A DNA stretch of 64,000 bases from CAJBVW01 sp964457335 (GTDB lineage: Bacteria > Myxococcota_A > UBA796 > SXON01). The number at the start of each line of letters is the position of its first letter. Position 1 is the first letter of the stretch. Positions 25,601-33,159 of the stretch are shown one piece after another. The DNA lies in NCBI GenBank assembly GCA_964457335.1, contig CAYWGD010000008.1, positions 48,969 through 112,968 of the forward strand, read 5' to 3'. The notes beneath the pieces were generated by a model. It was not told the DNA's origin. It saw only the letters and a list, made by a program, of their open reading frames with translations, and searched no databases. The translations under genes and the position numbers were made by a program.

Positions 25601-28600
25601 CGAGTACGGCGCGGCCGTCGCCGCGGGGATGCTCACGTTCAAGGACGCGCTCGTCGCCGTGTCCGCCCGTGGCCGCGAGATGGCCGCGGTCAAGCTCGAC
25701 GACTTCGGCAAGATGGCGGGCATCGCCACGTCCGTCGAGGTGGTCGAGCAGGTGCTCGCCGAGATCCCGGGGTACGTCGTCGCCGCCAACAAGAACTGCC
25801 CGACGCAGACGGTCATCGCCGGCGAGTCCGAGGCGGTCGAGGCGGCGAGCGAGGCGTTCAAGAGCCGCGGCATCACGGTCTACCCGCTGCCGGTGAGCCA
25901 CGCGTTCCACAGCCGCATCGTCGCGCCCGCGTCCGAGCCGCTCAAGCGCGTGCTGGCGCAGCTCGATCTCCAGGAGCCGCGCCGCCGCATCACGACGAAC
26001 GTCGACTCGCGGTACTACCCGACGGGCCCCGGCGCGCGCGAGAAGATCATCGACATCCTCGCGAAGCAGGTCGCCTCCCCGGTGGAGTGGACCTCGCAGA
26101 TCGAGCGCATGTACAACGACGGCGCGCGCATCTTCGTGGAGTGCGGGCCGAAGCGGGCGCTCGCCGGCTTCGTCGTCACCATCCTGAAGCACCGCCCGCA
26201 CCGCGCGCTCTACACGAACCAGCCGAAGCGGGGCGGGGTCCTCTCCTTCCTCGACGCGCTCGCCGCGCTCTTCGCGCTCGGCTTCCCGGTCATGCCCTCG
26301 GTCGAGGCGCGGCCCGACGTCTTCGGCGAGTCGGGCGCCCGCCGCTCGACCAGCGCGCAGCTCGCCGCCCGCGCGGACGCGCTCCGTGCGCGCGCCCACG
26401 CCCCGGCCGTGGACGCCGCCGACACGCACGGCACCGCCGCCATCGAGCAGGGCATCCTCAAGATCGTCTCGGCCAAGACGGGCTACCCGGTCGAGTCGCT
26501 CGACCTCGGCTTCGACCTCGAGGCCGACCTCGGCATCGACACGGTGAAGCTCGCGGACATCATCTCGACGGTGCGCGAGCAGTACCGGCTCGAGCAGGAT
26601 CCCGACTTCCGCATCGGCGAGTACCGGACGCTCCGGTCGCTCATCGACTACGCGGGCCGCCGCGTCGGCGCGACGCGTCCGGCCGCGGTGCCGGCGCGTC
26701 GCGCGGCGCAGGCCGAGGCCGGCCTCGACGCGGAGATCGCCACCCGCTTCCTCGCCGAGGTCGCGGGCAAGGACCTCCGCGGGCTCGACGCCGCCGGTTT
26801 TGCCGCCGCGATGCTCCCGGCGCTCCAGCAGTTCCTCCAGGCGAGCTGGGCCGCGTTCGAGGCCTCGCGCGGCCCGGTGCTGACCGCGGCGCTGCAGGGC
26901 GCGCCGGTGGCGGCGCCGCCGGTCGTCGCGGCCCCGGCTCCGGCACCCGCGGCGGCCACGCCCGTCGCGGCCCCCGTCGCGGTCCCGAGCGCGCCCTCCG
27001 CGGCGCGCGGAGAGGGTGCCCGCCGGGCGTTCGACGGGCGCGGCGTCACGGTCGTCTGCTCCGGCGCCTCCCTCGGCCTCCCCGGCGGCGACGAGGTGTT
27101 CGCCCCCGACAACGTGAAGCGCATGCTCGCGGGCGAGAACCGCATCGACGTCCTCCCCGCGGCGGACCTCGACCGCCAGCTCGAGAAGCGCCTCGTCCGG
27201 CTCGTGAAGAACGCGCAGACCGGGCAGGGCGAGTTCGTGCCGGTCCAGGGGCGCGAGGGTGTCATCCGCCTCGCCGGCCGCAAGCACCACTTCGACCTCG
27301 TCGCCGACTACGGCATGGATCCGGCCGTGGTGCGCGCGCTCGACATCACGACGCAGCTCGCGTTCGCGGCCGGCCTCGAGGCGCTCCGCGACGCCGGCAT
27401 CCCGCTCGTGCGCACCTGGCGCACGACCACCACGGGCAAGTCCGTGCCCACCGGCTGGGCCCTCCCCGAGGCGCTCCGCGCCGGCACGGGCATCGTCTTC
27501 GGGTCCGCGTTCCCCGGCTACGACCAGCTCGTCGCCAAGCTCGCCAACAACGGCGACGACGGCGAGGGGCACTTCGACCGCCGCTTCCTGTTCCAGATCC
27601 TGGCGATGGGCCACTCCCAGTTCGCGCAGCTCATCGGCGCGCGGGGCCCGAACACCCAGATCAACGCGGCGTGCGCGAGCACCACGCAGGCCATCGCGAT
27701 CGCCGAGGACTGGCTGCGGCTCGGTCGCGCCGACCGGGTGATCGTGCTCGGCGCCGACGACGTGACGAACGAGACGCTGTTCCAGTGGATCGGCTCGGGC
27801 TTCCTCGCCGCGGGCGCCGCCACCACCGAGGTGAAGGTCGAGGAGGCGGCCCTGCCGTTCGACCGGCGCCGCCACGGCATGATCCTCGGCATGGGCGCGG
27901 TCGGCATCGTGCTCGAGCGCGCGGAGGACGTGCGCGCGCGCGGCATGACGCCGATCGCCGAGCTGCTCGGCACGCGCATCTCGAACTCGGCGTTCCACGG
28001 CACGCGCCTCGACGCCGACCACATCTCGCGCGAGGTGACGACGTTCGCGGGCGAGGTCGTGGAGCGCGCGGGCGTGACCCGCGAGGAGTTCGCGCGGAAG
28101 TGCGTGTTCCTCTCCCACGAGACGTACACGCCGGCCCGCGGGGGCTCGGCCGCCGCGGAGATGGCGAGCCTCCCGGCCGCGTTCGGCGCCGCCTCGTCGA
28201 AGATCGTGATCGCCAACACGAAGGGCTTCACCGGCCACCCGATGGGCGCCGGCATCGAGGACGCCGTGGCGGTCAAGGCGCTCCAGTACCGGACCGTCCC
28301 CCCGATCGCGAACCTCAAGGAGCGCGACCCGGACCTCGGCGAGCTCACCCTCTCGCCCGGCGGCCACCACGACATCGACTTCGCGCTCCGGCTCGCGGCG
28401 GGCTTCGGCTCGCAGCTCGCGCTCGCGGCGTGGCGCCGCGTCGCGGACGGCGACGCGCGCGTCGCCGATCAGCCGATGTATCAGCGGTGGCTCGGCGCGA
28501 ACGGCCCCGGCCGGCTCGTGGTCGAGCACCGGCAGCTGCGGTGGGCGCCCGAGGCGGCGGAGACGGCGCCCTCGGCGGTTCCCGTCGCGCCCGCGACGCC

Positions 28601-31600
28601 CGCTCCCGTCGTGGCGCCGGTCGCGCCGGCCGCGGCGGCTCCGGCCGTGGCGGCCGGCCCGAGCGTCGCCGACGTGCTGGAGAAGCTCCTCACCGTCGTC
28701 GCGACCAAGACCGGCTACGACCGCTCGGAGCTCGACCCCACCTACGAGCTCGAGGCCGACCTCGGCATCGACACCGTGAAGCAGGCCGAGATCTTCGGAG
28801 AGGTGCGCGAGGCGTACCACCTCGAGCGCGACGACAGCTTCCGGCTCGCCTCGTACCCCACGATCGAGAAGCTCGCGGGCTACCTCGCGGACCAGGCGGC
28901 GAAGGTCGGGGGCGCCGCGGCGCCTGTTTCGCCGGCTGTATCGCCGGCTGCATCGCCGGCTGCATCGCCGGCTGTATCGCCGGTTGTATCGCCGGCTGTA
29001 TCGCCGGCTGTATCGCCGGCTGTATCGCCGGCTGTATCGGCGCCTGTGTCGGTGCCCGTCGAGCGTCCTTCTCCCCGCGAAGGCGCCGCGAGCCGCGACG
29101 AGGTGCTCACCACGCTCCTCGCGGTGGTGGCGGCCAAGACCGGCTACGAGCCCTCCGATCTCGACCCCACCTACGAGCTCGAGGCCGACCTCGGCATCGA
29201 CACCGTGAAGCAGGCCGAGATCTTCGGCGAAGTCCGCGCGAAGTACGGCCTCGCGCGCGACGACGCCTTCCGGCTCGCGGACTACCCCACGATCGAGAAG
29301 CTCGCGGGCTACCTCGCGGACCAGGCGGCCCTCGTGGCCGGCGCGCCCGCCCCCGCGGAGGCCGCCCCGGCCGCGGATGTGTCGAATGGTTCGCCGGCCG
29401 CCCCGGCGCCCGCTGAGCCCGCGGTCGCCCCGGCGCCCGTGGAGCCCACGGTCGCCGTGACGCTCGTGGAGACGCCGGCCCTCGCGCCCGCGTCCGAGCC
29501 GGCCTCGGAGCTCGAGGAGTACGAGCCGGAGCCCAGCAGCTACTTCGGGCCCACCGGCGGCTCCGTGGGGCAGAACCTCGCGCGGCTCACCGCCGAGGGC
29601 CTCGACACCACGACCACCCCGAGCGACGGGCCCACGCTCCCGCTCGACACGCCGCCCGCGGACGACCCGGCCCTGGCGCTCCCCCCCTCCTTCCGGGTGC
29701 GGCGGCCGATCTACGTCGACCGCCCGGCCAGCGCGCACGCCTCCGTGCGGGGGCTCGGCATCCGGGTGCTCGGCTCCGGCGAGCTGGCCGACGCGATGCG
29801 CGCGGCGGTCGTCGCGGCGGGCGGCTCGACCGAGAGCCGGCCCGACGCCGTGATCGACGCGGGGCTGCCCGTCCTCGAGGCCTTCGCGGAAGCCAAGGCG
29901 CTCGCCGCGGACCCGCCCGCCCAGTGGGTGTGCGCGGTCTCGGTGGCCGACTCGCTGCTCGGCGCCCGGGAATCGGGCGCGCGCGCGGGCCTCGCCAAGG
30001 CGCTCGGTCGGGAGTGGAAGGGGTGCCGCGCCCGCGTGGTCGACCTGGACGCGGAGCTCACGCCCGTCCAGGCCGCGCAGGCGATGCTCCGCGAGCTCTG
30101 CGAGACCGACCAGGCCGCCGAGGTGGCCATCGGCGCGGGCAGCCGCCGCGTGGGGACGCTCGAGACCGAGCCGCTCCCGGCGCGCGGGCGCCTCGCCGTG
30201 GACACGCCCGTCGTGCTCCTCACGGGCGGCACCCGCGGCATCACGGCCCGGGTCGCGGCCGCGTTCGCGAAGCAGGGCCCGTGCATCCTCGTGCTGGTCG
30301 GCCGCACGCCGCCCGGCGCCGAGCCGCTCGACGAGGAGGCGGCCAAGGCCGCGGCCAAGGCCCGTCTCGAGGCCGAGGGCGCCCGCGCCACGCCGAAGCG
30401 CGTGGACGACCTCCTGCGCCCGCTCCGGGTCGCGGAGGAGGTCCGCCAGAACGTCGTGATGCTCGAGGCCATGGGCGCCGAGGTGGAGGTGCACGCCGTC
30501 GACCTCGCCGACGAGGTGGAGGTGCAGCACCTCGTGGAGCTCACGCTCGCCCGTTACGGCCGCGTCGACGTGTGCGTGCACGGGGCCGGCGTCGAGGAGT
30601 CGCGCATGATCGCGGACAAGGACGCCACGGCCTTCCGGCGCGTCTACGCCGGCAAGGCCGACGGCGGCCTCGCGCTCGCGACCTCGCTCCCGCCCGAGAC
30701 GGTGTTCGTGTCGATGGGCTCCGTCGCGGGCCGCTTCGGGAACCCCGGCCAGGTGGACTACGCCGCGGCCAACGAGGCGATGGCGCGCGTGTGCCGCGCC
30801 CGGCCCGGGGCGCTGCACGTGTGCTGGACCGCGTGGGGCGAGGTGGGCATGGCCGTGCGCGGCGGCATGGAGGCCCTGCTCACGAGCCGCGGCGTGGAGC
30901 TCCTGCCCGCCGAGGCGGGGGCCCGCCTGCTCTACGACCTCGTGGCGGCCGGCGTGTCCGGCGAGGTGGTCGTCGCCGGGCGCCTCGGCGACTTCACCAT
31001 CCCCTCGCTGCACCCGCTGCTCGACCGCGTCGAGCTCGACGGCGACGCGGCGGTCGGTCACCGCACCCTCACGCTCGACAGCGACCCCTGGATCACCGAC
31101 CACGCCATCGACGGCGTGCCGGTGCTCCCCGGGGTCGTGGGCATCGAGATGATGGTGGCCGCGGCGCTCGCGGCGCTGCCGCGCGGCGCGTACGCGGGAC
31201 TGGAGGACGTGCGCTTCGAGGCGCCGCTCAAGCTCCACCGGGACGAGCCCGTGGACATCGAGGTGCGCGCGGAGCCGATCGGCCCGGGCGAGGTGCGCTG
31301 CCGCCTCGCGTCCAGCCGGACGACCCGCGCGGGCCGCACCATCCGGACGGACCACTTCCAGGCGATCGTCCACCTGGACGAGATGCCGCTCCTGCCGGCG
31401 CTGCGCTCCGCCGCGTACCCCGACGACCGGCTGAGCCGCCGGGACATCTACCGGCGGTTCTTCCACGGCCAGCGCTTCCAGGTGCTCACCGAGGCCGAGG
31501 GCGTCGCGCTGCAGGGCCTCCTCGCGGTCGGGCAGGTCGAGCACGCGCCCATCGCCGAGGGGCTCCTGACCGATCCGCTCGTGCTGGAGGCGGCGTTCCA

Positions 31601-32453
31601 GGCCGCGGGCCTGCACCGCATGGCCATCGCGGGGATGATGGCGCTCCCGGCCGGCATCGACGCGGTCCGGCGGGTGCGTCCGGTCATCGAGGGCGACACG
31701 CTGAACATCGTGGTCCACCTGCGCGACGGCGCCTACGACGTTGACGTGGACGGCTCGGAGGGCCGGGTGTTGGTGGTGCGTGGGTTCCGGATGGTCGATC
31801 GTGGGCCGCTGCCGCCCGGGGACCGCATCCCCGAGCCGGACGGCGGGTGGCCGTCGATCACCGTGGCCACGTCCTCGGAGGCGCGCGCGTCGCTCTCCGC
31901 GGGCGAGGTCGCCTGGGCGACCGAGCGCGGCACCGCGCGGCGGCAGGCGGATCGGCTCGCCGGGCAGCTCGCCGCCCGGCGCGCGGTCGAGGCGCTCGTC
32001 GGTCACCCCCGCTTCGAGGTGGTCCGCGCCCCCTCCGGGGAGCCGCGCGTCGAGGGGGCGGACGTCCACGTGACGATCTCCCACCACGACGGCGAGGCCG
32101 TGGCGATGGCCGTGCGGGGCGCCCGCGCGGGCATCGACCTCGAGGTCGTCGAGGAGCGCCACCCCGCGTTCGCCGAGGACTGGTTCACCCCCGCGGAGCA
32201 GGCCCGGCTGGTCGGCGCCGACGCGCTCACCCGCGCGTGGGCCATCAAGGAGGCGGTGCTCAAGGCCCTGGGCGCCGGCATGGCGCTGTCGCCGCGCGAC
32301 GTCGAGGTCGTGGCGCTCCACGACAACGCCGCCGACGTGCGTCTCCACGGAGAGGCCGCCGCGCGCCACGCCGCGCTCGGCGGCGCCCCCTTCCGCGTGC
32401 GTCTGCGCGCGCTCCACGGAAGGATCGTCGCGACCGCGGTGTTCGCGGCCTGA
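22659..32453 (+). CDS. Giant iterative PKS/PUFA-synthase-like megasynthase, KS-AT-ACP-KS-ACP-ACP-KR-DH-PPTase
   Basis: 3264 residues from the ATG at 22659. Domains: 1-250, weak resemblance to a 2-nitropropane dioxygenase barrel (LVLRGLGSGGRAGELDVRALL); 255-723 KS1 with DAACAGS (Cys469), ECHGTST (His603), NIGHLKS (His644); 870-1215 AT with FTGQGSQ (885) and GHSLGEY (Ser979); ACP1 about 1255-1340; KS2 about 1410-1960 with AACAS (Cys1672), SHETYTP (His1820), FTGHPMGAG (His1860); ACP2 about 1998-2080; ACP3 about 2140-2225; KR about 2515-2790 with TGGTRGI and VDYAAAN (Tyr2701); DH about 2793-3040 with DHAIDGVPVLPG (His2815) and DPLVLEAAFQ; PPTase about 3080-3264 with GIDLE (Asp3160) and WAIKEA (Lys3197, Glu3198). 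All catalytic sites look intact except that each ACP has Thr at the pantetheine site (1295, 2039, 2182). No TE and no clear active ER, so the product may be an unsaturated chain released by another enzyme. The order recalls enediyne PKSE and Pfa-type lipid synthases. Confidence 0.85.
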   Translation: MPVRAIFCVLPAERANLAARVQAAGATPVIDLTAATAAVPDGAWVRVVSTEAAPGTGPVIAAEGPALPGRACWREATTVVPVPPGYAGLVLRGLGSGGRAGELDVRALLAQVPAGVRVLADWPHPPEEPRPEVEGLLLSDVLFAFLAPPGLAARLDRISAGDLLRIGGASVVASSASHAARRLARGEPLEKVAAGYFADDDAFDHAWPGGAGLLHAVALRNAAGTLADAIASYGPRVTATVAAPAPAPEPVAHVDYGPTEPIAVIGLGCRLPGAPSVTRLWDQLVAGYDAIIEVPRTRWDPALFWDPDHSVPDKTYAKIGGFVTDFAFNPRRFRIPPSVAKLIDPIQQMALEASADALEDAGYGTSKEFDRERVAVILGNSMGGEIGDDYTLRVMFPALRKALEEVPNFAQLPDLVRSRIMATYEESVKQGLPPITEDSMPGELSNVVAGRIANALNLGGPNFTTDAACAGSMAAMQAAVKGLQDGDFDMALTGGADRSMGVATYTKFCKIGALSPDGSRPFDANANGFVMGEGVGILVLKRLSDAERDGDRVYAVIRGIGGSSDGKGKGITAPNPEGQRRALVRAYENAGIDPVDVDLFECHGTSTVVGDKVEVDALGELIGKGRRAGRGAARIGSIKSNIGHLKSAAGAASALKASLALFHKVLPPSINYKTPRKDIDLGAVPLQVQTAPEAWSAAGARRVGISSFGFGGTNFHMVVEEHRPGMLGSRPKTMSRITDVSAVASSSASAPGGRGASPPATPPQPAAPVAPAASVQPAAPAPASPAAPIAPSSAVPVPAGMWALSADTPEEMVARCRALKNGQAFPYEPDAPLRLAAAAADEAERAQQLEKAVAALQKGKGYDLLRQRGISLEDVPCDGQLAFLFTGQGSQYIDMGLDLAEHFPIVADTFREADEVMTPLLGRPLTSFIRRDPSMSEEDQFEALRATEISQPATLTVDVAILRLLAGFGVRPDMVAGHSLGEYGAAVAAGMLTFKDALVAVSARGREMAAVKLDDFGKMAGIATSVEVVEQVLAEIPGYVVAANKNCPTQTVIAGESEAVEAASEAFKSRGITVYPLPVSHAFHSRIVAPASEPLKRVLAQLDLQEPRRRITTNVDSRYYPTGPGAREKIIDILAKQVASPVEWTSQIERMYNDGARIFVECGPKRALAGFVVTILKHRPHRALYTNQPKRGGVLSFLDALAALFALGFPVMPSVEARPDVFGESGARRSTSAQLAARADALRARAHAPAVDAADTHGTAAIEQGILKIVSAKTGYPVESLDLGFDLEADLGIDTVKLADIISTVREQYRLEQDPDFRIGEYRTLRSLIDYAGRRVGATRPAAVPARRAAQAEAGLDAEIATRFLAEVAGKDLRGLDAAGFAAAMLPALQQFLQASWAAFEASRGPVLTAALQGAPVAAPPVVAAPAPAPAAATPVAAPVAVPSAPSAARGEGARRAFDGRGVTVVCSGASLGLPGGDEVFAPDNVKRMLAGENRIDVLPAADLDRQLEKRLVRLVKNAQTGQGEFVPVQGREGVIRLAGRKHHFDLVADYGMDPAVVRALDITTQLAFAAGLEALRDAGIPLVRTWRTTTTGKSVPTGWALPEALRAGTGIVFGSAFPGYDQLVAKLANNGDDGEGHFDRRFLFQILAMGHSQFAQLIGARGPNTQINAACASTTQAIAIAEDWLRLGRADRVIVLGADDVTNETLFQWIGSGFLAAGAATTEVKVEEAALPFDRRRHGMILGMGAVGIVLERAEDVRARGMTPIAELLGTRISNSAFHGTRLDADHISREVTTFAGEVVERAGVTREEFARKCVFLSHETYTPARGGSAAAEMASLPAAFGAASSKIVIANTKGFTGHPMGAGIEDAVAVKALQYRTVPPIANLKERDPDLGELTLSPGGHHDIDFALRLAAGFGSQLALAAWRRVADGDARVADQPMYQRWLGANGPGRLVVEHRQLRWAPEAAETAPSAVPVAPATPAPVVAPVAPAAAAPAVAAGPSVADVLEKLLTVVATKTGYDRSELDPTYELEADLGIDTVKQAEIFGEVREAYHLERDDSFRLASYPTIEKLAGYLADQAAKVGGAAAPVSPAVSPAASPAASPAVSPVVSPAVSPAVSPAVSPAVSAPVSVPVERPSPREGAASRDEVLTTLLAVVAAKTGYEPSDLDPTYELEADLGIDTVKQAEIFGEVRAKYGLARDDAFRLADYPTIEKLAGYLADQAALVAGAPAPAEAAPAADVSNGSPAAPAPAEPAVAPAPVEPTVAVTLVETPALAPASEPASELEEYEPEPSSYFGPTGGSVGQNLARLTAEGLDTTTTPSDGPTLPLDTPPADDPALALPPSFRVRRPIYVDRPASAHASVRGLGIRVLGSGELADAMRAAVVAAGGSTESRPDAVIDAGLPVLEAFAEAKALAADPPAQWVCAVSVADSLLGARESGARAGLAKALGREWKGCRARVVDLDAELTPVQAAQAMLRELCETDQAAEVAIGAGSRRVGTLETEPLPARGRLAVDTPVVLLTGGTRGITARVAAAFAKQGPCILVLVGRTPPGAEPLDEEAAKAAAKARLEAEGARATPKRVDDLLRPLRVAEEVRQNVVMLEAMGAEVEVHAVDLADEVEVQHLVELTLARYGRVDVCVHGAGVEESRMIADKDATAFRRVYAGKADGGLALATSLPPETVFVSMGSVAGRFGNPGQVDYAAANEAMARVCRARPGALHVCWTAWGEVGMAVRGGMEALLTSRGVELLPAEAGARLLYDLVAAGVSGEVVVAGRLGDFTIPSLHPLLDRVELDGDAAVGHRTLTLDSDPWITDHAIDGVPVLPGVVGIEMMVAAALAALPRGAYAGLEDVRFEAPLKLHRDEPVDIEVRAEPIGPGEVRCRLASSRTTRAGRTIRTDHFQAIVHLDEMPLLPALRSAAYPDDRLSRRDIYRRFFHGQRFQVLTEAEGVALQGLLAVGQVEHAPIAEGLLTDPLVLEAAFQAAGLHRMAIAGMMALPAGIDAVRRVRPVIEGDTLNIVVHLRDGAYDVDVDGSEGRVLVVRGFRMVDRGPLPPGDRIPEPDGGWPSITVATSSEARASLSAGEVAWATERGTARRQADRLAGQLAARRAVEALVGHPRFEVVRAPSGEPRVEGADVHVTISHHDGEAVAMAVRGARAGIDLEVVEERHPAFAEDWFTPAEQARLVGADALTRAWAIKEAVLKALGAGMALSPRDVEVVALHDNAADVRLHGEAAARHAALGGAPFRVRLRALHGRIVATAVFAA
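24907..24949 (+). repeat. Dispersed G/C hairpin repeat, copy A, inside the synthase gene
   Basis: Reads CTCCTGGGGGCAGGGGGGCG then CCCCCCCGCAACGCCCCCCC. It is in frame in the linker between KS1 and AT and encodes APGGRGASPPATPPQ. The only copy inside a coding sequence, and slightly degenerate in the left arm. Confidence 0.7.
28731..28798 (+). repeat. Direct repeat within ACP2 (partner 29160-29227)
   Basis: A 68-nt stretch covering the carrier-site region of ACP2 is identical to 29160-29227 in ACP3; a second 47-nt stretch (28854-28900 and 29284-29330) is also identical. Indicates a recent duplication or gene conversion of the carrier domain. Confidence 0.85.
28929..29048 (+). repeat. 12-nt tandem repeat in ACP2-ACP3 linker
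   Basis: Nine units of TCGCCGGCTGTA with a few substitutions (some TGCA, one GGTTG) followed by a degenerate tenth. It encodes Ser-Pro-Ala-Val/Ala repeats in frame. The unit uses GTA and GCT codons that are scarce in the rest of the gene, so it looks like a recently expanded minisatellite. Confidence 0.85.
29160..29227 (+). repeat. Direct repeat within ACP3 (partner 28731-28798)
   Basis: Second copy of the 68-nt identical stretch over the Thr-containing carrier motif. Confidence 0.85.
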
Positions 32454-32499
32454 GCCGCGGCGCTCTGTCCGCGCGCCGACACGGAACCTCCACGCCCGG

Positions 32500-32505
32500 T
32501 AGAAT
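32500..32505 (+). promoter_or_regulatory. Possible -10 element, near-leaderless GNAT gene
   Basis: TAGAAT ends 6 nt before the ATG at 32512, with CCCGCC between. If used, the transcript would start at or next to the initiation codon. No good -35 is seen. Confidence 0.4.
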
Positions 32506-32511
32506 CCCGCC

Positions 32512-33087
32512 ATGCACGTAGTCGCCGAACGAGACGACGAGGTCCGCATCATCCGGCTCGAGGTCCCCGCGGACGGCGAGCCCTGGATCGCCGCGTTCGT
32601 GGGCGCCTACCAGGCCATCTGGAGCGAGCCGCCCTACAACGAGCGGTTCTTCCCGGACGAGGCCGCGGCCGTGCTCCAGCGCGCGCTCGAGGTGCCCGAC
32701 AACATCACGCTGCTGGCCGTGCGGCCGAGCGGCGTCGTGGTGGGCTTCGGCATCGCCTACCCGGTGAAGGCCAAGAGCGACGTGTCCCGTGACGTCCGCG
32801 GGCTCCTCCCCATCGAGGACACCTTCTACTTCGCCGAGCTCGGCGTGCTCGAGCACTGGCGCGTCCGCGGGCTCGGCCGCCAGCTCATCGACCTGCGGCT
32901 CCAGCTCATCGACCGGGAGCGCTACCGCCACGTGCTCCTGCGCACGAGCGCCGTGCGCAACACCTCCTACGAGATGTATCGACGCATGGGGTTCGAGGAC
33001 ACCGGCGTGTACATGGAGGTTCCGGCCCGGCGCGTGGACGGCACCACGAAGACCGACCGGCGGCTCTTCCTCTCGATGGTGCTGTAG
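32512..33087 (+). CDS. GNAT family N-acetyltransferase
   Basis: 191 residues from the ATG at 32512. GNAT fold with the acetyl-CoA loop in VRGLGRQLIDLRL (R-x-x-G-x-G/A type), preceded by the beta-strand FYFAELGVL and followed by TSAVRNTSYEMYRRMGFEDTG, where Asn and Tyr are the usual cofactor-site residues. Substrate unknown. It starts 58 nt after the synthase stop; it could tailor the synthase product or simply be a neighbour, since it seems to have its own promoter. Confidence 0.82.
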   Translation: MHVVAERDDEVRIIRLEVPADGEPWIAAFVGAYQAIWSEPPYNERFFPDEAAAVLQRALEVPDNITLLAVRPSGVVVGFGIAYPVKAKSDVSRDVRGLLPIEDTFYFAELGVLEHWRVRGLGRQLIDLRLQLIDRERYRHVLLRTSAVRNTSYEMYRRMGFEDTGVYMEVPARRVDGTTKTDRRLFLSMVL

Positions 33088-33127
33088 AGGGTCGGGCCGC
33101 GGGGGATCGTCGGGTCGATGCTCGCCG

Positions 33128-33147
33128 CGGCGCGGTTCACCGCGCCG
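33128..33147. terminator. Hairpin between convergent genes
   Basis: Arms CGGCGCGGT (33128-33136) and ACCGCGCCG (33139-33147) with a 2-nt apex, between the GNAT stop (33087) and the minus-strand glycosidase-like stop (33160). Symmetric, so it could serve both genes; no T tract. Confidence 0.4.
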
Positions 33148-33159
33148 TCCGCCACCGCC

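Noticed and set aside
28929..29048. Possible CRISPR-like array
   Set aside because: The units are 12 nt and contiguous with no spacers, so it is a minisatellite in a linker.
22631..29416. 2261-codon plus-strand frame in the other register of the synthase gene
   Set aside because: Arg/Gly/Pro-rich shadow with no conserved motif; it contains only the tandem repeat read as Cys-Ile-Ala-Gly.
21813..32552. 3579-codon minus-strand open frame over the giant synthase gene
   Set aside because: High GC with strong third-position bias removes stops from the complementary frame; the translation is low-complexity and has no motifs, while the plus strand has intact KS, AT, KR, DH and PPTase sites.
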